This document shows positions 35,429-43,750 of a stretch of 64,000 nt of DNA, one piece after another. Where the stretch lies: positions 62,001 through 126,000 of the forward strand of contig NZ_CP090364.1 in the NCBI RefSeq assembly GCF_021432065.1. The letters run 5' to 3'. Origin of the DNA: Photobacterium sp. TLY01. Its GTDB lineage: Bacteria; Pseudomonadota; Gammaproteobacteria; Enterobacterales; Vibrionaceae. Under the pieces are notes generated by a model. That model saw nothing but the letters and a program-made list of their open reading frames with translations. It ran no database searches and was not told the origin of the DNA. Position numbers and translations under genes: made by a program. Every line of letters starts with the position of its first letter. Within the stretch, counting starts at the first letter, position 1.

Positions 35429-35450
35429 AAACCGGGCATTTGCCCGGTTT
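35429..35450. terminator. Bidirectional terminator between cdgJ-like gene and abgT-like gene
   Basis: AAACCGGGCA/TGCCCGGTTT, perfect 10-bp stem with TT loop and short A/T tracts on both sides, between convergent genes. Confidence 0.8.
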
Positions 35451-35470
35451 GTCGTTGAGGGGGCGCTGAA

Positions 35471-37066
35471 TCAGCCGCCAATGTTGTAATAGGTTGCGGC
35501 GCCCGGTCCGACCGGAATCCCCAGCACAAACACCCAGACATAGAACATCAGGCTCCAGCCCACGATAAAGACCATGGAATACGGCAGCATAGTGGCAATC
35601 AGGGTGCCCAGTCCCAGATTCTTCTGGTAACGGGTTGCTACCGCCAGAATCATCCCGAAGTAGCTCATCATCGGGGTGATGATATTGGTGACTGAGTCGC
35701 CGATACGGTACGCCGCCTGAATGGTTTCCGGCGCATAGCCAACCAGCATCAGCATCGGCACGAAGATCGGGGCGGTCACGGCCCACTGTGCCGAGGCGGA
35801 GCCTATCATCAGGTTGATAAAGCCACACATCAGGATAAAGGCGAAGAACAGCATCGGGCCGGTCAGACCGATGGATTGCAGCATGTCTGCACCCGCGACG
35901 GCAAAGACCTGACCAAAGTTGGTCCACTTGAAGAATGCCACGAACTGGGCGGCAAAGAACACCAGCACGATATACATGCCCATGGACGACATGGAAGCCG
36001 ACATCGCGCTGATCACGTCGCGATCTGTCTTCATGGTGCCGACGACTTTACCGTACGCAAAGCCGGGAATGGCGAAGAACACAAAGATGAAAGCCACAAT
36101 ACCTTTCAGGAAAGGCGAGCCCGCCACCAGGCCGGTGTCAGGATGACGCAGGACGCCATTTTCCGGCACGATCGTCAGCGCCAGCAGCGCAGATACGACC
36201 AGGGCAGCCAGACCGGCTACCTTTAGACCTTTCTTTTCCAGATCTGTCAGCTTGCCCATTTTGTCCTTGCCCAGATCGTCGCTGGCTTCCTCGACATTGT
36301 AAGTGCCCAGTTTCGGCTCAACAATTTTCTCGGTCACGAAGGCACCCATGATGGTGATCGCGAACGTGGACGCAAACATGAAGTACCAGTTCACTTCCGG
36401 GCCAACCAGGTAGGTCGGGTCGATCATTTGCGCGGCAGTCTGGGTAATCCCGGACAGCAGGGGATCCACTGTGCCCAGCAGCAGGTTGGCACTGTAGCCA
36501 CCGGAAACACCGGCGAAGGCCGCGGCCAGACCCGCCAGCGGGTGACGGCCCAGCGAGTGGAACAGCATAGCTGCCAGCGGGATCAGCACCACATAGCCCA
36601 GCTCAGACGCTGTATTGGAAATGATACCGGCAAAGACGACCACCAGAGTCACCATACGGCGCGACGCGCCCATGACCAGTCCGCGCATTGCAGCAGAAAG
36701 TAAACCAGAGTGTTCTGCAATCGCGACGCCCAGCATGGCCACCAGCACAGTGCCCAGTGGTGCAAAGCCAGTGAAGTTTTTCACCAGATTGGCCACGATC
36801 ATTTGCAGACCTTCGGCGTTCATCAGGCTGATCACATGAATCATGCCGTCGGCAGCACGGCCCGGAGCGCCTTCCGGACGCGGGTCTGGCACGGAAACGC
36901 CAAAATAGCCGGCAATGCCAGAAGCAATCAGGATTGCCAGGCTGAACAGGGCGAAAAGGGTGATTGGATGTGGCAACAGGTTACCCAGCCACTCCACGGT
37001 ATCCAGAAAACGCGTAAAGAGCGTTTTTTTGGTATTCAATTGTTTTTGTGAAGCACTCGAATGCAT
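35471..37066 (-). CDS. AbgT-family transporter
   Basis: A 531-residue membrane protein with about twelve helices. The start at 37066 is selected because GGAGG lies 5 bp before it; the ATG at 37078 overlaps that ribosome site. Diagnostic segments: FLDTVEWLGNLLPHPITLFALFSLAILIASGIAGYFGV at the N-terminus, GLLSAAMRGLVMGASRRMVTLVVVFAGIISNTASELGYVVLIPLAA and FINLMIGSASAQWAVTAPIFVPMLMLVGYAPE. AbgT proteins transport p-aminobenzoyl-glutamate, and some relatives export sulfonamides. No abgAB amidohydrolase lies next to it. Confidence 0.93.
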   Translation of the reverse strand: MHSSASQKQLNTKKTLFTRFLDTVEWLGNLLPHPITLFALFSLAILIASGIAGYFGVSVPDPRPEGAPGRAADGMIHVISLMNAEGLQMIVANLVKNFTGFAPLGTVLVAMLGVAIAEHSGLLSAAMRGLVMGASRRMVTLVVVFAGIISNTASELGYVVLIPLAAMLFHSLGRHPLAGLAAAFAGVSGGYSANLLLGTVDPLLSGITQTAAQMIDPTYLVGPEVNWYFMFASTFAITIMGAFVTEKIVEPKLGTYNVEEASDDLGKDKMGKLTDLEKKGLKVAGLAALVVSALLALTIVPENGVLRHPDTGLVAGSPFLKGIVAFIFVFFAIPGFAYGKVVGTMKTDRDVISAMSASMSSMGMYIVLVFFAAQFVAFFKWTNFGQVFAVAGADMLQSIGLTGPMLFFAFILMCGFINLMIGSASAQWAVTAPIFVPMLMLVGYAPETIQAAYRIGDSVTNIITPMMSYFGMILAVATRYQKNLGLGTLIATMLPYSMVFIVGWSLMFYVWVFVLGIPVGPGAATYYNIGG

Positions 37067-37543
37067 CACGACCTCCATTCTTACGTCTTGTACCCGTCAA
37101 TGGGCATCGAATCGGTGCGGGAGGTTACGCTATTGTTAAAGCCATAAACAAGATAAAAATGTGTCAAAATGTTTCTATTGTATATTTTATGACTGAATGT
37201 TGACGCTTTAATTAGATTTTTATGTTCATTTTTGGGTTGTATTCGGACCATTTTACGCTTTGATATGCTATGTGTTGATTATTTGTGCGGGTGGCTCAAA
37301 GAATAAAGGACTGAATCTTGTCAGACAGACCGCCTGTGAAAGGGAACAAAGTGTGACTCATCTCTCGTTTCGGCGTAGATTTAATAAAACATCATTCAAA
37401 TTATCAATTTGATAACATACTGATCAGCATCTGCCTTTAGTCTGTGACGCTTAATGTCAGTGAGGGATGCAACATGCTCAGCCGGCAAGTGATGGTGCTG
37501 AGGATTGAAAACGTAGCTGTCTGTAACCAGTGAAGGAGATCCC
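37067..37543. promoter_or_regulatory. Divergent promoter region abgT-like / acyltransferase with a palindrome
   Basis: 477 bp without a gene, A+T-rich. TTATCAA and TTGATAA form a 7-bp-arm palindrome (37401-37415), and TGATCA lies just after it. These are candidate operator sites for the acyltransferase side, about 130 bp from its start. No terminator or small frame with a ribosome site was seen. Confidence 0.4.
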
Positions 37544-38548
37544 ATGCGGGAAAAAATCGTCTTTGTCGACTTACTGCGCTGTGTGGCGGCAGCCGCTGTG
37601 GTTGTGATTCATGTGCTGGGGCCTTACCGTGAACTGCTCGGGCAAATCCCGGACCATGCCTGGATCACTGCGGTAAGCTATAACAGCTTCAGCCGCTGGG
37701 CTGTCCCTGTGTTTATCATGATCAGCGGTGCACTCATGCTGACAGACAGCCGGCCGTTTGAGCTCAATTATTATGTCCGGCGCCGGCTGGGCAAAGTCTT
37801 GATCCCCTTTCTGGTGTGGTCGGTGTTCTATGCGTTTTTTTCAGGCCTGACGCCAGCGGGCTATCAGAGCAGTACTGCCTTGGCGACACTGGCTGAGATG
37901 CCGGTCCACGAAACCTATTATCACCTGGGCTTTTTCTACTACTTTCTGCCGCTGTATCTGGTGATTCCGTTTTTACAGGCTTGGGTGAAGCGGGCCGAAC
38001 CGACGGCAGTGAAAGGGGTGACGCTGGTGTGGATGCTGCTGACGGCCTTGTTTCTGTTATATGTCGACGGCCCCTGGAGCCATCAACTGGTGCTGTACAG
38101 CGGGTATTTGCTGCTGGGTTATTGTCTGTATCGTTATTCCTGGCCGACCCTGGCCTGGTTACTGCCCCTGGGGATTGTGGCATTGCTGCTGACAGATTAT
38201 ATGGTCCTCAGCCGTAGCTTTGCGGCAGGTGAATATACGGTGGGCCGATGGCTGTCTTACAAAACCCTGAATACTGTGCTCATCGCCGCGATGGTTTTTG
38301 TGGTGTGCCGCTCTATCGCCGATCGCCTCAGCGAAGAGACCCTGGCCAAACTGGCCTTTGTCAGCCGCTACAGCCTGGGGATTTACCTGCTGCACCCGAT
38401 TTTTCTGTGGCCGGTCAGGGCATTCGATTGGTACTTCATTCATCCTGTGCTGATGATCCCATTCTGGACTCTGGTGGCTGGCGGGCTCGCTTTACTGACG
38501 AGCTGGTTGCTCAGCCGCCACCGGCTGACCGCCTGGCTGGTGCCCTGA
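37544..38548 (+). CDS. Acyltransferase 3 family membrane protein
   Basis: A 334-residue membrane protein with about ten helices. The N-terminal signature KIVFVDLLRCVAAAAVVVIHV holds the catalytic histidine, and PVFIMISGALML with the basic loop NYYVRRRLGKVLIPFLVWSVFYAFF is the acyltransferase 3 core. C-terminal LGIYLLHPIFLWPV is also typical. It matches the WecH/O-acetyltransferase branch, which acetylates surface polysaccharides or lipids. AAGGAGAT precedes the ATG by 5 bp. The acceptor is unknown; no glycan genes are near. Confidence 0.9.
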   Translation: MREKIVFVDLLRCVAAAAVVVIHVLGPYRELLGQIPDHAWITAVSYNSFSRWAVPVFIMISGALMLTDSRPFELNYYVRRRLGKVLIPFLVWSVFYAFFSGLTPAGYQSSTALATLAEMPVHETYYHLGFFYYFLPLYLVIPFLQAWVKRAEPTAVKGVTLVWMLLTALFLLYVDGPWSHQLVLYSGYLLLGYCLYRYSWPTLAWLLPLGIVALLLTDYMVLSRSFAAGEYTVGRWLSYKTLNTVLIAAMVFVVCRSIADRLSEETLAKLAFVSRYSLGIYLLHPIFLWPVRAFDWYFIHPVLMIPFWTLVAGGLALLTSWLLSRHRLTAWLVP

Positions 38549-38579
38549 TGCAGTCAGTGAATCACGAGATCTGTCCGTG

Positions 38580-38909
38580 TCAGCGTTTCAGCGCAAAATG
38601 CAGAAACCGGCGGCCTCGATAGGTCAGGGTGCCTGAATCACCGGGATTGAGGGCATGGAAGTAGTGCGGTCCGATCTGGAAGTCACGTTTGGGGCCGCCT
38701 TTTACCGGCTGGACATAAAGCCAGTACTCCTCACTGTCGCCGCCGGGCTGGGTGCTGTCGACAGCGACACTCTGCTTATCGAGGATCAGCACCTCGATTT
38801 GCTTTTCTATCGCCGCGTCACCGGACAGATGGCGGCGGGAGATATAGACAAATGAGGCGACAGCCACAACAAGCAACACCAGAAGAATCAGGAAAGGGGT
38901 AACAGGCAT
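38580..38909 (-). CDS. DUF2500 membrane protein (YhhM-like)
   Basis: A 109-residue protein with one N-terminal helix (FLILLVLLVVAVASFVYI) and a soluble domain with KQIEVLILDKQSVAVDS...EEYWLYVQPVKGGPKRDFQIGPHYFHALNPGDSGTLTYRGRRFLHFA, matching DUF2500 (E. coli YhhM). Function unknown. In E. coli this gene sits beside yhhL, yhhN and rsmD; here the same set is within 4 kb, separated by other genes. Confidence 0.9.
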   Translation of the reverse strand: MPVTPFLILLVLLVVAVASFVYISRRHLSGDAAIEKQIEVLILDKQSVAVDSTQPGGDSEEYWLYVQPVKGGPKRDFQIGPHYFHALNPGDSGTLTYRGRRFLHFALKR

Positions 38910-39059
38910 AACAGGCTCCTTGGATAACGGCCCGCTATTATGCTTGAGTGCGTATCGGGTTGTCTGTGACAGAATGCGGTTATGGTGAGATCGCTGGCGC
39001 TAGATTTGCAACTGGCTGATCTCCCTGTAAGGTTAAAGAAGAAGCAGTGAGCAGGAGAG

Positions 39060-39431
39060 ATGTGGGTGTCAGAGATTGAATTGGTGGTGAGCCGGAGCCG
39101 ACGGCTCGAGCATTTACTGCGGCACCATTATCATGCGGAAGGAAAAGGGCTGCATCAGCTCATTACCAGCTGTGAAGAGCGTTTACCGCATGAGATCATC
39201 CCGACTTTGCGTTATGTGGCCACCATACGCAATAAAGTGGTGCATGAAGAAGGGTTTACCCTGGATGACAGCCGTGGCTTTCGCCGGGCCTGTCAGGCGT
39301 GCGAAAAAGAGCTGACGCCGCGAAGCGCACGCAGAGTATGGGCGGTCGCCGTATTGCTCGTGCTGGGGATGACCGCCCTGGCGCTGTGGTTTTATTCAAA
39401 CAACTGGCACCATATCAAACTGGATCCGTGA
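39060..39431 (+). CDS. DUF4145-like protein with HEPN-type motif and C-terminal anchor
   Basis: A 123-residue protein. The N-terminal 85 residues are helical and contain YVATIRNKVVHEEG, an R-N-x3-H arrangement like the Rx4-6H motif of HEPN RNases and the DUF4145 family. A single membrane helix follows (WAVAVLLVLGMTALALWFY), so the domain would face the cytoplasm. AGGAG is two bases from the ATG and eight from GTG 39066, so the true start may be 39066. No antitoxin partner is adjacent, which argues against a toxin. Confidence 0.7.
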   Translation: MWVSEIELVVSRSRRLEHLLRHHYHAEGKGLHQLITSCEERLPHEIIPTLRYVATIRNKVVHEEGFTLDDSRGFRRACQACEKELTPRSARRVWAVAVLLVLGMTALALWFYSNNWHHIKLDP

Positions 39432-39452
39432 CAGAGACCGGCAGAATACACG

Positions 39453-39489
39453 CCAATAAAAAAGGTGCCTCAGGCACCTTTTTTATTGG
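39453..39489. terminator. Long perfect hairpin, bidirectional terminator
   Basis: Seventeen-base arms (39453-39469 and 39473-39489) pair perfectly around TCA; the arms begin CCAATAAAAAAGGTGCC. A/T runs on both flanks serve the plus-strand gene ending at 39431 and the minus-strand small gene ending at 39507. Confidence 0.9.
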
Positions 39490-39506
39490 CTAATTTTATC
39501 TTTTGC

Positions 39507-39587
39507 TTAATAAAGCACAGGCAGCAACATGAGACCGGCGACGACGGCGATCATGACAAGCCCTTGTTTTTGAGAAGGTGATAACAT
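39507..39587 (-). CDS. 26-residue membrane protein
   Basis: A very short gene with good signals: AAAAGGAG stands 9 bp before the ATG, and the product MLSPSQKQGLVMIAVVAGLM followed by LLPVLY is one hydrophobic helix after a polar N-terminus. The stop lies 18 bp before the bidirectional terminator, so the unit promoter-ribosome site-gene-terminator is complete. It falls in the otherwise gene-free region to 40.4 kb. Family not recognised; single-helix proteins of this size are common but seldom annotated. Confidence 0.65.
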   Translation of the reverse strand: MLSPSQKQGLVMIAVVAGLMLLPVLY

Positions 39588-40400
39588 AGTTATAGGCTCC
39601 TTTTATGTTGCTGGAAAATTTGTTAAGAAAAGAATAGCACTTTTTTTATCGCCTGATCAAAGGGAGAGTGTGATATTTAGCAATAAATTTACTTTTAGTT
39701 GTCATGAAATCCCTTTGTTGAGGATTCTTTGTTGCTGAAAATGTGGTGGTCAAAAAACGCCCCAACCAAGGATTTACGTTTTAGTGTTTATATAAGTTTT
39801 TGATTTATATTTATTTTGTGGTGTGTTTCGTTTTTTTTCTTGTTCGGTTGTTACGGCTAGTTCGTATTTTGATGGCTGGGGCTTTGCTGCTGTTCTTAAG
39901 TCAGTTTTTCGTTATAAAACTAAAAAATTGTGCCTTGGGTGTACAGGCTGGATAGGGTTTTGCATACGATTTTCGTGATTAATCGACATTGAAGGCTGAT
40001 TAACTGCACTGGAGGCAGTAAAGCGTGCTAAGGAAAGTCTTACTCCGATATAGAACGAGTGTTTTAATTTATCTGGCTGTTTTTTATGATTTTTTATTTT
40101 TATTTTGAACGGGGTTTCTCTCTGTTTCTGTGGCTCTGCCGGATGACCAGAGGCAATATTTATCGCATCAGTGCAGGATGGGTGAGGCTGGCAGTGGAAT
40201 CGCCCTGTTTTCGTTTCCGGGCAGGGAGCGACAGCCTTAGCATTGAACGAAAAGGAATAAAAGTGGCGGTAAAGGAATAAGTTATATGAAAGTGTGATGG
40301 ATCACAGAGGTGAGAATTGGCTGGGTTAATGGCCTCTCTGAGCTAGACAAACGGCGTTTGCTTTTTACACTGTCACAGCTTTGATAACTCAGGTGAACGT
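39588..40400. other. A+T-rich intergenic region without a convincing gene
   Basis: About 810 bp between the 26-residue gene and yhhN. A 64-codon plus-strand frame at 40086-40280 has no ribosome site and mixed composition, so it is not called. TGTGA-TGGA-TCACA (40293-40306) is palindromic but has a 4-base spacer, unlike a CRP site. CAAACG/CGTTTG followed by CTTTTT (40348-40365) could be a weak terminator. It may be the promoter region of yhhN or of a small RNA not resolved here. Confidence 0.4.
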
Positions 40401-41027
40401 ATGTGGGTCTGGTTAGCTGTCTCTTTTTCTGCTTTGTTACATATCAATGCCGCTTACCGCGGTCCCCAGTGGCAGTTTTATCTGTTTAAGCCGCTGACGA
40501 TTGTGCTGCTGCTGGCAACGACTCTGCAGTTTGGCCACGGCGATATCTATCAGCAATGGATTATTGCCGGTTTGCTGTGCTCTGTTGCCGGGGATATTTT
40601 CCTCATGCTGCCCAAAGATAAGTTTGTGCCGGGCCTGACCAGCTTTCTGCTGGCGCACATCGTGTATTCGCTGGCTTTCTGGAATGAGCTGTCCGGCCCG
40701 ATAGTCTGGTGGCTGCCTGCCTTGCTGATGGGAGCCGGCATCATTGTCTATCTGCTGCTGCTCCCGTCTCTGGGCCGTTTGGCGTTGCCGGTTGGCGTGT
40801 ATATCGGGGTGATCATCCAAATGACCTGGGCGGCGGGTGAATACTGGTTAACCACCCGGACCGGATCCGGCCTGGCAGCTTTTGCCGGGGCGATGGTGTT
40901 TCTGGTATCCGATACCCTGCTGGCTCTGGATCGGTTCAGGGGCCGATTCCGGGCTGCGACCGGCAGTATCATGACCACCTATTATCTTGCCCAGTCGCTC
41001 TTGGTGGTCAGTGTGCTGCTACGCTGA
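40401..41027 (+). CDS. YhhN/TMEM86-family membrane protein
   Basis: A 208-residue protein with about seven helices. The core is YLFKPLTIVLLLATTL, LLCSVAGDIFLMLPKDKFVPGLTSFLLAHIVYSLAF and AGAMVFLVSDTLLALDRFRGRF, the YhhN (TMEM86, lysoplasmalogenase) signature with acidic residues in helices 3 and 6. Mammalian homologues cleave the vinyl ether bond of lysoplasmalogen; the bacterial substrate is uncertain. It sits with yhhL/yhhM-type genes and rsmD, as in E. coli. The next gene follows after 22 bp. Confidence 0.9.
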   Translation: MWVWLAVSFSALLHINAAYRGPQWQFYLFKPLTIVLLLATTLQFGHGDIYQQWIIAGLLCSVAGDIFLMLPKDKFVPGLTSFLLAHIVYSLAFWNELSGPIVWWLPALLMGAGIIVYLLLLPSLGRLALPVGVYIGVIIQMTWAAGEYWLTTRTGSGLAAFAGAMVFLVSDTLLALDRFRGRFRAATGSIMTTYYLAQSLLVVSVLLR

Positions 41028-41049
41028 GGATAAAGAGAAGAGGTTGGCA

Positions 41050-41373
41050 ATGACATCACGCTGGCAACAGATCTACCGGGCAGGCAACAGCCTGGAGGCA
41101 CACACGCTGAAAGGGCTGTTGGAACATGCCGGACTGGCGGTGCGTCTGACCGGGGAAAATCTCGGCTCGGCGGCCGGGGAACTGCCGGCTGATGTGGTGC
41201 AAGTGAGCGTTTGGGTCCCGGAGCAGGATGCGGTCAAAGCACGTCAGTTACTGACCGGATACGAAACTGGCAATCAGCGTCGCTGGCGTTGCATATCCTG
41301 CGGTGAAGAGAACGAGGGCCAGTTTGACTGGTGCTGGCAGTGCGGCACCGACAAACCGGAGACGGATGCCTGA
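41050..41373 (+). CDS. DUF2007 protein with C-terminal zinc ribbon
   Basis: A 107-residue soluble protein. The N-terminal part (WQQIYRAGNSLEAHTLKGLLEHAGLAVRLTGENLGSAAGELP...VSVWVPEQDAVKARQLL) is the DUF2007 signal-transducing-type fold; the C-terminal CISCGEENEGQFDWCWQCG holds two C-x2-C pairs expected to bind zinc. The ATG at 41050 is preferred since a 21-residue extension would overlap yhhN. It follows yhhN by 22 bp. Function unknown. Confidence 0.88.
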   Translation: MTSRWQQIYRAGNSLEAHTLKGLLEHAGLAVRLTGENLGSAAGELPADVVQVSVWVPEQDAVKARQLLTGYETGNQRRWRCISCGEENEGQFDWCWQCGTDKPETDA

Positions 41374-41416
41374 ATACCGCAAGGGCGCCGGTTAGGCGCC
41401 CTGATGGTGAGCTTGT

Positions 41417-41683
41417 TTACACCATGTGCTTTCGGCGAATATCCAGCAGCGCAAAGATGCCGAAGATCAGGATCGACCATTTCTCCCAGCGACTCAGTGA
41501 CAGTTTGTCACCAAAGGCACCGAGGAAGATCAGCATTTGCAGGCCGTGCATTGCCAGCAAAAACGCTGTCATGATGTACAGGGCAATTGCAGCGACGCCG
41601 GGGAAAGGGTGGAACAGGTTCAGCAAAAGGACCACCCAGACAAATCCGATTGCAACTTTCGCCAGTAAAATCAGCGCTTTCAT
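41417..41683 (-). CDS. DUF1145 membrane protein (YhhL-like)
   Basis: An 88-residue protein with three hydrophobic helices (KVAIGFVWVVLLLNLFHPF, ALYIMTAFLLAMHGLQMLIFL, EKWSILIFGIFALLDIRRK), matching DUF1145/YhhL. Its start overlaps the rsmD stop by 4 bp, so it is translationally coupled to rsmD, as in E. coli. Role unknown. Confidence 0.92.
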   Translation of the reverse strand: MKALILLAKVAIGFVWVVLLLNLFHPFPGVAAIALYIMTAFLLAMHGLQMLIFLGAFGDKLSLSRWEKWSILIFGIFALLDIRRKHMV

Positions 41684-42285
41684 ATTTCCTCTCTTTGATA
41701 CAGGCGGTAGCAGACTTGTCCCGCCGCTTTTTCTTTGATGAGCTGCCAGTGTTCGGGGGTCTCAGGCTGTCCCAGCTCTTTTTCGGCTTCCAGATAAATC
41801 AGGGCCTGAGGAGTCAGCCAGCCATTGGTTTCCAGCAGGTGGATCACCTCCGGCAGCATATCGCGCCGAAAAGGCGGATCGATAAACACCAGATCATAAG
41901 CCGAGCCCGGCTGACGGAGGAAAGCCAGACTGTCTGCCTGATGCAGCTCAGCCTTGTCGGTTCCCAGGGTGTCCAGATTTCGCTTCAGCTGACTGGCGGC
42001 TTTGCTGTCCAGCTCCAGCAGCGTCAGATGGTCAGCGCCGCGCGATAAAGCTTCCAGGCCCAGACTGCCGCTGCCGGCAAAGAGATCCAGACAGCGTGCG
42101 CCGTGGATATCCGGTGCCAGCCAGTTAAACACGGTTTCTTTGACTCGGTCAGTTGTCGGGCGTAACCCGGCCACATCGTGGACCGGCAGTTTTCGCCCCC
42201 GCCAGCGGCCACTGATGATACGCACAAAGCCTGCCTGGCTGGGCGGGTGAGCTTTGTGTCCGGAATGCGTCTTACGTCTAGTCAT
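41680..42285 (-). CDS. rsmD: 16S rRNA (guanine966-N2)-methyltransferase
   Basis: A 201-residue class I methyltransferase that modifies G966 in 16S rRNA. N-terminal GFVRIISGRWRGRKLPVHDVAGLRPTTDRVKETVFNWL is diagnostic, SAM site DLFAGSGSLGLEALSRGAD, catalytic motif IDPPFRRD. It is divergent from ftsY across about 180 bp, the conserved gammaproteobacterial arrangement. Confidence 0.95.
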   Translation of the reverse strand: MTRRKTHSGHKAHPPSQAGFVRIISGRWRGRKLPVHDVAGLRPTTDRVKETVFNWLAPDIHGARCLDLFAGSGSLGLEALSRGADHLTLLELDSKAASQLKRNLDTLGTDKAELHQADSLAFLRQPGSAYDLVFIDPPFRRDMLPEVIHLLETNGWLTPQALIYLEAEKELGQPETPEHWQLIKEKAAGQVCYRLYQREEI

Positions 42286-42322
42286 ACATTTCTTCGACCG
42301 CAGAGAAAGTGATAGTATACAT

Positions 42323-42419
42323 GGGCCTGATTATCTTTGTGTTTGTTCGTTGTTGGCTCTGGGGATTGGCAATCTCCGCCAGGCCCGCTGAGCTGGCAAG
42401 CCCAAAGATAAACAGGCCC
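42323..42419. repeat. Inverted repeat in the rsmD-ftsY intergenic region
   Basis: GGGCCTGATTATCTTTG (42323-42339) and CAAAGATAAACAGGCCC (42403-42419) match as inverted repeats at 16 of 17 positions with 63 bp between. The spacer has its own palindromes (GGAGATTGCC-type around 42361-42376). It ends 48 bp before the ftsY start, so it could be a folded leader or a small palindromic element. Confidence 0.55.
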
Positions 42420-42467
42420 TTTAATTTCAGGCCGTAAATTGTACCAATCAATGTCTAGGATTTGCCA

Positions 42468-43748
42468 ATGGCAGAAAAAAAGAAGCGCGGATTATTTTCA
42501 TGGCTGGGGTTTGGTGAAGAAGAAAGCACCGAGCAACAAGCACAACAAAAGCCGCAAGAAGAGGCCGCCGCGCCGGAACAGGCTCAGGATGCGGCTGAAA
42601 CGGTAACACCGCCTGCCGGGGACATGACCGATGCGGAAGCCCCGTTGACACATCGCGAAGATGAACCCGAGCTGCCTGAGCAGAGTTCGCATCTGGATGT
42701 TGAGGCCGATACGCAGAACCGGCCGCTGGAAGAAGAGTCTCTGCCAGAAAATCAGCAGGCTGATGATCAAGCAGCTGTCGTTGCCCCTGTCTCTGAAGTG
42801 GCGGCGGTGCAGGAAAAACCGCAGCGCGAGGGTTTCTTTGCCCGGCTGATGAAAGGACTGAAGAAAACCCGCAACAATCTGGGCGCTGGCTTCTTCGGGT
42901 TGTTCCGGGGCAAACAGATCGATGATGATCTGTTTGAAGAGCTGGAAGAACAACTGCTGGTGGCGGATGTCGGTATGGACACCACGCTCAAGATTATCGA
43001 AAACCTGACCGAAAAAGCCGACCGCAAACAGCTCAAAGACGGCGAGGCCCTGTACGGTCTGCTGAAAGACGAGCTGAGTGAGATGCTGGCAAAAGTCGAG
43101 CAGCCACTGGTGATCGATACCAGCCGCAAGCCTTATGTCATTTTAATGGTAGGCGTTAATGGCGTGGGTAAAACCACCACCATCGGCAAGCTGGCCAAGC
43201 AATTTCAGCAGCAGGGACTGTCAGTGATGCTGGCCGCCGGGGATACCTTCCGTGCCGCGGCGGTAGAGCAGCTGCAGGTGTGGGGCGATCGCAATAACGT
43301 GCCTGTCGTCGCCCAGCATACCGGCGCCGACAGCGCGTCTGTGATCTACGATGCGATTGAATCAGCCAAAGCGCGCAATGTCGATGTGGTGATTGCCGAT
43401 ACCGCCGGCCGTTTGCAGAACAAAGGCAATCTGATGGAAGAGCTGCGCAAGATTGTTCGGGTGATGCAAAAAATCGACCCGCTGGCGCCGCACGAAATCA
43501 TGCTGACAGTCGATGCCGGTACCGGCCAGAATGCGATCAGCCAGGCCAAACTGTTTAGTGAAGTGGCACCCGTGTCTGGTATTACACTGACCAAACTGGA
43601 TGGCACGGCTAAGGGTGGGGTAATTTTTGCCATCGCGGATCAATTTAACATTCCTATCCGCTACATTGGGATTGGCGAAGGGATTGAAGATTTGCGTCCT
43701 TTTGCCGCCCAGGAATTTATCGAGGCTCTGTTCAGCGACGAGGATTAA
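42468..43748 (+). CDS. ftsY: Signal recognition particle receptor FtsY
   Basis: A 426-residue SRP receptor GTPase at the inner membrane. The N-terminal about 120 residues form an acidic A domain (rich in Glu, Gln, Ala). NG domain: GVNGVGKTTTIGKLAKQF (P-loop), AAGDTFRAAAVEQL, DTAGRLQNK, TKLDGTAKGG. The ATG at 42468 with AGGA seven bases upstream is preferred over TTG 42462. Leads the ftsYEX cluster. Confidence 0.97.
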   Translation: MAEKKKRGLFSWLGFGEEESTEQQAQQKPQEEAAAPEQAQDAAETVTPPAGDMTDAEAPLTHREDEPELPEQSSHLDVEADTQNRPLEEESLPENQQADDQAAVVAPVSEVAAVQEKPQREGFFARLMKGLKKTRNNLGAGFFGLFRGKQIDDDLFEELEEQLLVADVGMDTTLKIIENLTEKADRKQLKDGEALYGLLKDELSEMLAKVEQPLVIDTSRKPYVILMVGVNGVGKTTTIGKLAKQFQQQGLSVMLAAGDTFRAAAVEQLQVWGDRNNVPVVAQHTGADSASVIYDAIESAKARNVDVVIADTAGRLQNKGNLMEELRKIVRVMQKIDPLAPHEIMLTVDAGTGQNAISQAKLFSEVAPVSGITLTKLDGTAKGGVIFAIADQFNIPIRYIGIGEGIEDLRPFAAQEFIEALFSDED

Positions 43749-43750
43749 CT

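Noticed and set aside
40086..40280. 64-codon plus-strand frame in the gene-free region before yhhN
   Set aside because: No ribosome site and no family-like pattern; could be chance.
40293..40306. TGTGA-N4-TCACA as a CRP site
   Set aside because: CRP needs a 6-base spacer; here it is 4, and no target promoter is clear.
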